A stretch of 64,000 bases of DNA, from the NCBI GenBank assembly GCA_050179645.1, contig JBFXEX010000013.1:1-64000 (forward strand), written 5' to 3'. This stretch comes from VAZQ01 sp050179645 (lineage in GTDB: Bacteria; Pseudomonadota; Alphaproteobacteria; Rhizobiales; Xanthobacteraceae). Of the stretch, positions 60,512-64,000 are shown in pieces (within the stretch, counting starts at the first letter, position 1; every line of letters starts with the position of its first letter). The notes under the pieces were generated by a model. The model did not search any database. It saw only the letters and a list, made by a program, of their open reading frames with translations, and was not told where the DNA came from. The position numbers and the translations under genes are program-made.

Positions 60512-60850
60512 TCACGGCTCGGTGGCGAACCGCAGCCGGCCGGCCGGGCGCAGGGTCTGCAAATCGAAGGTCCGGACTTCGATCGCGCCGCCCTGGCTCT
60601 CGAGCGTCACAACCAGCCGGTCCTCGGTCACGGCGGTGCTGACGATGCGGGCGCCTTGAGGCAGGAGGGCCGTCACCTCGGTCGGAGCAGCGCTTCCCCC
60701 CGAGCGGAAAACACGATAGCCGATCACGCTGAGGACCGCCGCCACCGCCAGCATGGTGGTCAGGCCGGAGATGATCAGCAACCGCCGTATCCGCGCAACC
60801 ATCTGGGCGGCCGCGGGATCGAGTGGCTGTTCGTCGTCCGGCTGGCTCAT
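60512..60850 (-). CDS. small conserved membrane protein, function unknown
   Basis: 112 residues from ATG 60850 (MSQPDDEQPLDPAAAQMVAR). One transmembrane helix at about 22-46 (LLIISGLTTMLAVAAVLSVI) and a C-terminal beta-strand domain (RIVSTAVTEDRLVVTLESQG; IEVRTFDLQTLRPAGRL). No signal cleavage site. Divergent from the RluD-type gene with 23 bp between starts, so the two probably share a promoter region. The same pairing occurs in related alphaproteobacteria (from memory). Confidence 0.75.
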   Translation of the reverse strand: MSQPDDEQPLDPAAAQMVARIRRLLIISGLTTMLAVAAVLSVIGYRVFRSGGSAAPTEVTALLPQGARIVSTAVTEDRLVVTLESQGGAIEVRTFDLQTLRPAGRLRFATEP

Positions 60851-60873
60851 GAGAGGTGTAGAACCTGAGCGAG

Positions 60874-61884
60874 ATGCGCAATGAGGAGTTTCAGATCGCG
60901 GCCACCGAGGCCGGCGAGCGGCTCGACCGCGTGCTCGCCATCCGCGTCGCCGAACTCTCGCGCTCACGCCACAAGGCGCTCATCCTCGACGGACGGGTCG
61001 CCATCGACGGCCGCACGATCCGCGATCCGGGCCACCACGTCAACGCCGGCAACACGATCGTGCTGGAGTTGCCGCCACCCGAAGCCGCCGAGCCCCAGCC
61101 GGAAGCGATCCCGCTCGATATCGTCTACGAGGACAAGGCGATCGTCGTCATCAACAAGCCCCGGGGGCTGGTGGTCCACCCGGCGGCCGGCCACTGGACC
61201 GGCACGCTGGTCAACGCGCTGATCGCGCATTGCGGCGACAGCCTGTCGGGCGTCGGCGGGGTGCGGCGGCCGGGGATCGTGCACCGGCTCGACAAGGACA
61301 CCACCGGGGTGATGGTGGTGGCCAAGACCGACCGGGCGCACCGGGCATTGGCCGCGCAATTCGCCGACCACGGCAGGGAGGGGCCGCTGCGGCGCGGCTA
61401 TCTGGCTTTCGTCTGGGGCGTCCCCGACCGGCCGAAAGGCACGATCAACAAGCCGATCGACCGGCATCCCCGGTCCCGGGACAAGATGGCGGTGCGCGAG
61501 GGCGGCCGCGAGGCTATCACCCACTGGGAGGTGCTGGAGCGCTATTTCGGCGCCGACGGCAAGCCGGTGGCAAGCCTACTCGCCTGTAGGCTGGAGACCG
61601 GGCGCACCCATCAGATTCGCGTGCATTTGGCGGCGCTCGGTCATCCGCTCTTGGGCGACGAGACCTACGGATCGGGCTTCAAGACAAAAGTGCAACATCT
61701 TGGTCCCGAATCCCGTGCCGCTCTGGACGGCCTTGGAAGGCAGGCCCTGCACGCCTATTTACTGCATATGGAACATCCGGACGGGGGCGATGAAGTTGAA
61801 TTCCGCGCGGAACTACCGGCGGACCTGCAACGTTTACGTCAAAGCTTGAGTACCGAAAGTACCCAGTTTGATCGGAAAAGGTAA
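60874..61884 (+). CDS. rluD: RluA/RluD-family pseudouridine synthase
   Basis: 336 residues. An N-terminal S4 RNA-binding domain (GERLDRVLAIRVAELSRSRH) and a catalytic domain with HRLDKDTTGVMVVAKT, whose Asp attacks the uridine. VINKPRGLVVHP and CRLETGRTHQIRVHLAALGH are further family marks. RluD modifies uridines of 23S rRNA helix 69; RluC-like targets cannot be excluded, so the symbol is provisional. It sits upstream of rpoH in the same direction, a common alphaproteobacterial order. Confidence 0.9.
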   Translation: MRNEEFQIAATEAGERLDRVLAIRVAELSRSRHKALILDGRVAIDGRTIRDPGHHVNAGNTIVLELPPPEAAEPQPEAIPLDIVYEDKAIVVINKPRGLVVHPAAGHWTGTLVNALIAHCGDSLSGVGGVRRPGIVHRLDKDTTGVMVVAKTDRAHRALAAQFADHGREGPLRRGYLAFVWGVPDRPKGTINKPIDRHPRSRDKMAVREGGREAITHWEVLERYFGADGKPVASLLACRLETGRTHQIRVHLAALGHPLLGDETYGSGFKTKVQHLGPESRAALDGLGRQALHAYLLHMEHPDGGDEVEFRAELPADLQRLRQSLSTESTQFDRKR

Positions 61885-61964
61885 TATTCGATCAATCGCT
61901 TAGATGTACACGAGGGGGTCACGACGACGTGACGCTTCGACATCTTCCCTCTGCCAGCATTTCC

Positions 61965-61970
61965 TATAAT
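61965..61970 (+). promoter_or_regulatory. TATAAT hexamer upstream of rpoH
   Basis: A perfect -10-like TATAAT, 116 bp before the rpoH start. No convincing -35 element lies 16-18 bp upstream (the sequence there is ATCTTC), so promoter function is uncertain. Confidence 0.3.
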
Positions 61971-62085
61971 GTTGCGTACGCGATGATCTCGCGGTCGCAA
62001 CAAGGACTGACACCGTCGGCTCGGGGAGCGGCGGTGTTGACCCGCCCGCCGGATTTCCGGGGGCTACTCGAAGGAGGGCGCTAAA

Positions 62086-62997
62086 ATGGCCCAAGCTACC
62101 GCATTGCCGATTCTGAACGCAGAATCCGGCCTGACCCGATACCTCGAAGAGATCCGGCGGTTCCCCATGTTGGAGCCGCAGGAAGAGTACATGCTGGCGA
62201 AGAGCTGGCGCGAACACGGCGACCGTGATGCCGCGCATAAGCTCGTCACCAGCCATTTGAGGCTTGTTGCCAAAATTGCAATGGGCTACCGCGGCTATGG
62301 CTTGCCGATTTCCGAAGTTATTTCGGAAGGTAACGTAGGCTTGATGCAGGCGGTCAAGCGGTTCGAGCCCGAGAAGGGATTCCGGCTCGCCACCTACGCG
62401 ATGTGGTGGATCAAGGCCGCCATTCAGGAATACATCCTGCGCTCGTGGTCGCTCGTGAAAATGGGCACGACCGCGAATCAGAAAAAGCTGTTCTTCAACC
62501 TGCGCAAGGCCAAGAGCAAGATCTCGGCGCTGGAGGAGGGCGACCTCCGTCCCGACCAGGTCAAGCTGATCGCCAAGCGGCTCGGCGTCACCGAGCAGGA
62601 CGTGGTCGACATGAACCGTCGGCTCGGCGGCGACGTGTCGCTCAACGCGCCGATCCGCGAGGACGGCGACACCGGCGAATGGCAGGACTGGCTGGTCGAC
62701 GACAGCGTCAGCCAGGAATCGCGCATGGTCGCGAACCAGGAGGCCGACAACCGGCGCCAGGCGCTCGGCGAGGCTCTCTCGGTCCTCAACGACCGTGAGC
62801 GGCGCATCTTCGAGGCGCGGCGGCTTGCCGACGACCCGATCACGCTCGAGGACCTCGCCGAAGAGTTCGGCGTCTCGCGCGAGCGCGTCCGCCAGATCGA
62901 GGTTCGCGCCTTCGAAAAGGTGCAGAAGGCGGTGAAGAACCGCGTCGCCGCGATGGAGCAGCCGCAGGCTGCCGCGGCGCCCATGCCGGTGCATTGA
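62086..62997 (+). CDS. rpoH: heat-shock sigma factor RpoH (sigma-32)
   Basis: 303 residues. Directs RNA polymerase to heat-shock promoters. Region 1.2/2 reads LTRYLEEIRRFPMLEPQEEY; region 2.4 YAMWWIKAAIQEYILRSWSL; the RpoH box is QKKLFFNLRKAKSK; region 4.2 has LEDLAEEFGVSRERVRQIEV. Length and motifs are those of alphaproteobacterial RpoH. ATG 62086 follows GGAGGGCGCTAAA. Confidence 0.97.
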   Translation: MAQATALPILNAESGLTRYLEEIRRFPMLEPQEEYMLAKSWREHGDRDAAHKLVTSHLRLVAKIAMGYRGYGLPISEVISEGNVGLMQAVKRFEPEKGFRLATYAMWWIKAAIQEYILRSWSLVKMGTTANQKKLFFNLRKAKSKISALEEGDLRPDQVKLIAKRLGVTEQDVVDMNRRLGGDVSLNAPIREDGDTGEWQDWLVDDSVSQESRMVANQEADNRRQALGEALSVLNDRERRIFEARRLADDPITLEDLAEEFGVSRERVRQIEVRAFEKVQKAVKNRVAAMEQPQAAAAPMPVH

Positions 62998-63058
62998 TCG
63001 CCGTTGCGGAACCGGCTTCGCGTCGCAAGCTTCCGATACTATTTCCGCGCACTCCGTC

Positions 63059-63203
63059 ACCCTCTCCCCTTGTGGGAGAGGGTGGCGAAACTGTTTGAGC
63101 GTAGCGAAAACAGTTGAGCCGGGTGAGGGGCCTTGCAGCAATTGCACAGCACCCCTCACCCGCCTCGCTTCGCTCGGCACCCTCTCCCACAAGGGGAGAG
63201 GGT
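63059..63203. repeat. 145-bp nested palindromic element after rpoH
   Basis: ACCCTCTCCCCTTGTGGGAG followed by AGGGT (63059-63083), itself a palindrome, is repeated as its exact reverse complement at 63179-63203. Inner arms GGGTGAGGGG (63121-63130) and CCCCTCACCC (63152-63161) pair as well. A third inverted pair, CTGTTT (63091-63096) and AAACAG (63108-63113), forms a small hairpin. It lies between convergent rpoH and the DMT gene. Confidence 0.92.
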
Positions 63204-63287
63204 AACGGAGCGCGCCGCGTCCAAGGCGCATCTCACGAGCATTGGTGCTCGCGTCCAATCTCTTGCACTTGCTTCGTCGCATCTTCG

Positions 63288-64000
63288 TCATGACGACGCC
63301 GCCGCACCGCGAGGCTTTCGCGACCGGATCGAGTCGCGCTGCAGCACATAAAGTCCGCTGGCCACGATCAACGCGGCCCCTGCGAGCGACCAGGCGTCCG
63401 GGATTTCGTTGAAGGCAACATATCCGGCAATGCCGGCCCACAGCAGGCTGGTGTAGCGGAACGGCGCAACGACCGAAATTTCGCCGCCGCGGAACGCCAG
63501 CGCGACGAAATAGACCGCAAGTCCGAAGAAGATCGCGCCGCAGAACAGCAGCAGATAATCATTGGCACTGAACGGCAGCCACGCGCCGGAGAAGCCGAGT
63601 CCGAGGCCCACCAGCGTGAGTGCAATCATGCTGGTGAGCGTGAGCACCGTCGTCGGGATTGCGGGATCGAGCTTGCGCGTCAACACGTCCCGCAGCGAAT
63701 TTGCGACCGCGGCGCCGAGCGCAATGATGGCCCAGGCATTGAGGGAGGCTGGGGCCGGCCGGACGATGAACAACACTCCGGCAAAGCCGGCGAGCACCGC
63801 GAGCCAGCGGCGGGCATCGACTTTTTCGCGAAAGACGACGACCGCCATGATGGTCACGATCAGCGGCGACAGCAGGATGATGGCCGTGATGTCGGTCAAG
63901 GACAGATGCACCAGCGCTGCTACATAGAGCGCCGACGAGGCGGCATCGAGCAGCGAACGCGCGAGCACGCCCGGGCTCAACGCCGAGCGCCAATGACGCC
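63288..64000 (-). CDS. DMT-family (EamA) transporter, 5' end beyond the window
   Basis: A partial gene: the reading frame stays open to base 64000 with no start, so the N-terminal part (about 60-70 residues, judged from the family's usual 290-300) is missing. About eight of ten transmembrane helices are present in two EamA repeats: LSLTDITAIILLSPLIVTIM with FREKVDARRWLAVLAGFAGV, then ISVVAPFRYTSLLWAGIAGY with FNEIPDAWSLAGAALIVASG. An inner-membrane drug/metabolite exporter of unknown substrate, convergent with rpoH. Confidence 0.88.
   Translation of the reverse strand, partial: RHWRSALSPGVLARSLLDAASSALYVAALVHLSLTDITAIILLSPLIVTIMAVVVFREKVDARRWLAVLAGFAGVLFIVRPAPASLNAWAIIALGAAVANSLRDVLTRKLDPAIPTTVLTLTSMIALTLVGLGLGFSGAWLPFSANDYLLLFCGAIFFGLAVYFVALAFRGGEISVVAPFRYTSLLWAGIAGYVAFNEIPDAWSLAGAALIVASGLYVLQRDSIRSRKPRGAAASS

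Noticed and set aside
61930..61980. Heat-shock (RpoH-dependent) promoter upstream of rpoH
   Set aside because: No CTTGAA/CCCCAT-like pair with correct spacing was found; only an isolated TATAAT is noted.

Overview
The window is GC-rich chromosomal DNA from an alphaproteobacterium, most likely a Hyphomicrobiales/Rhizobiales member of the Bradyrhizobium, Rhodopseudomonas or Pseudolabrys kind. The reasons are gene families and order: ileS-lspA, a DUF3035-like gene, two M16 peptidases and a short pgi in a row; an ActS/ActR (RegB/RegA-type) redox two-component pair; an alphaproteobacterial RpoH; an intracellular PHA depolymerase; and several Bug-type (TctC) solute receptors. The genus is an inference. 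Most of the window is ordinary core chromosome with a catabolic/transport block in the middle.

Layout. 0.1-1.5 kb: class III omega-aminotransferase. 1.5-6.7 kb, minus strand: likely operon of a family-39-like glycosyltransferase and two secreted right-handed beta-helix proteins. 6.9-11.4 kb: a degenerate EAL protein, a HAD hydrolase, ribF, and a two-gene DUF883/holin-like unit. 11.7-24.7 kb: housekeeping run of ileS, lspA, a DUF3035-like gene, an M16 pair, pgi, a subtilase, arfB and mutL. A structured leader precedes ileS and two tandem palindromic elements lie between the subtilase and arfB. 24.7-25.4 kb: orphan secreted protein.

25.7-39.0 kb: organic-acid metabolism. Enzymes are a PEP-mutase/isocitrate-lyase superfamily enzyme, an LLM flavin enzyme, a cysteine hydrolase, an isopropylmalate-dehydrogenase-like enzyme, an FMN alpha-hydroxy-acid oxidase, a class II aldolase and an HpcH/HpaI aldolase. 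Transport is an APC permease and a complete tripartite tricarboxylate transporter with two tandem receptors. Together they could import and break down a small hydroxy- or dicarboxylic acid; the substrate cannot be read from sequence. 39.2-41.3 kb: ActR/ActS. 41.4-43.1 kb: ABC export pair. 43.2-47.5 kb: PHA depolymerase, YgjP-like metalloprotease, Bcr/CflA exporter and a small secreted protein. 47.8-50.1 kb: third Bug receptor and a flavin monooxygenase-type protein. 50.5-51.6 kb: small orphan ORFs. 51.9-53.3 kb: LigA/LigB-like extradiol dioxygenase subunits and YnfA.

53.7-58.5 kb: purA, a conserved single-pass membrane protein and a Tat-exported sulfatase. 58.5-60.4 kb: hairpin-rich DNA and a tyrosine recombinase next to tRNA-Glu(CTC), which looks like an integration site or remnant. 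60.5-64.0 kb: a small membrane protein, an RluD-type pseudouridine synthase, rpoH, and a DMT transporter cut by the window end.

At least six families of palindromic intergenic repeats are present, one in four copies. I found no CRISPR array, no insertion sequence with a transposase, and no clearly new multigene system. The best candidates for new biology are the paired palindromes at 22.1-22.3 kb, the ileS leader and the hairpin array beside the integrase.
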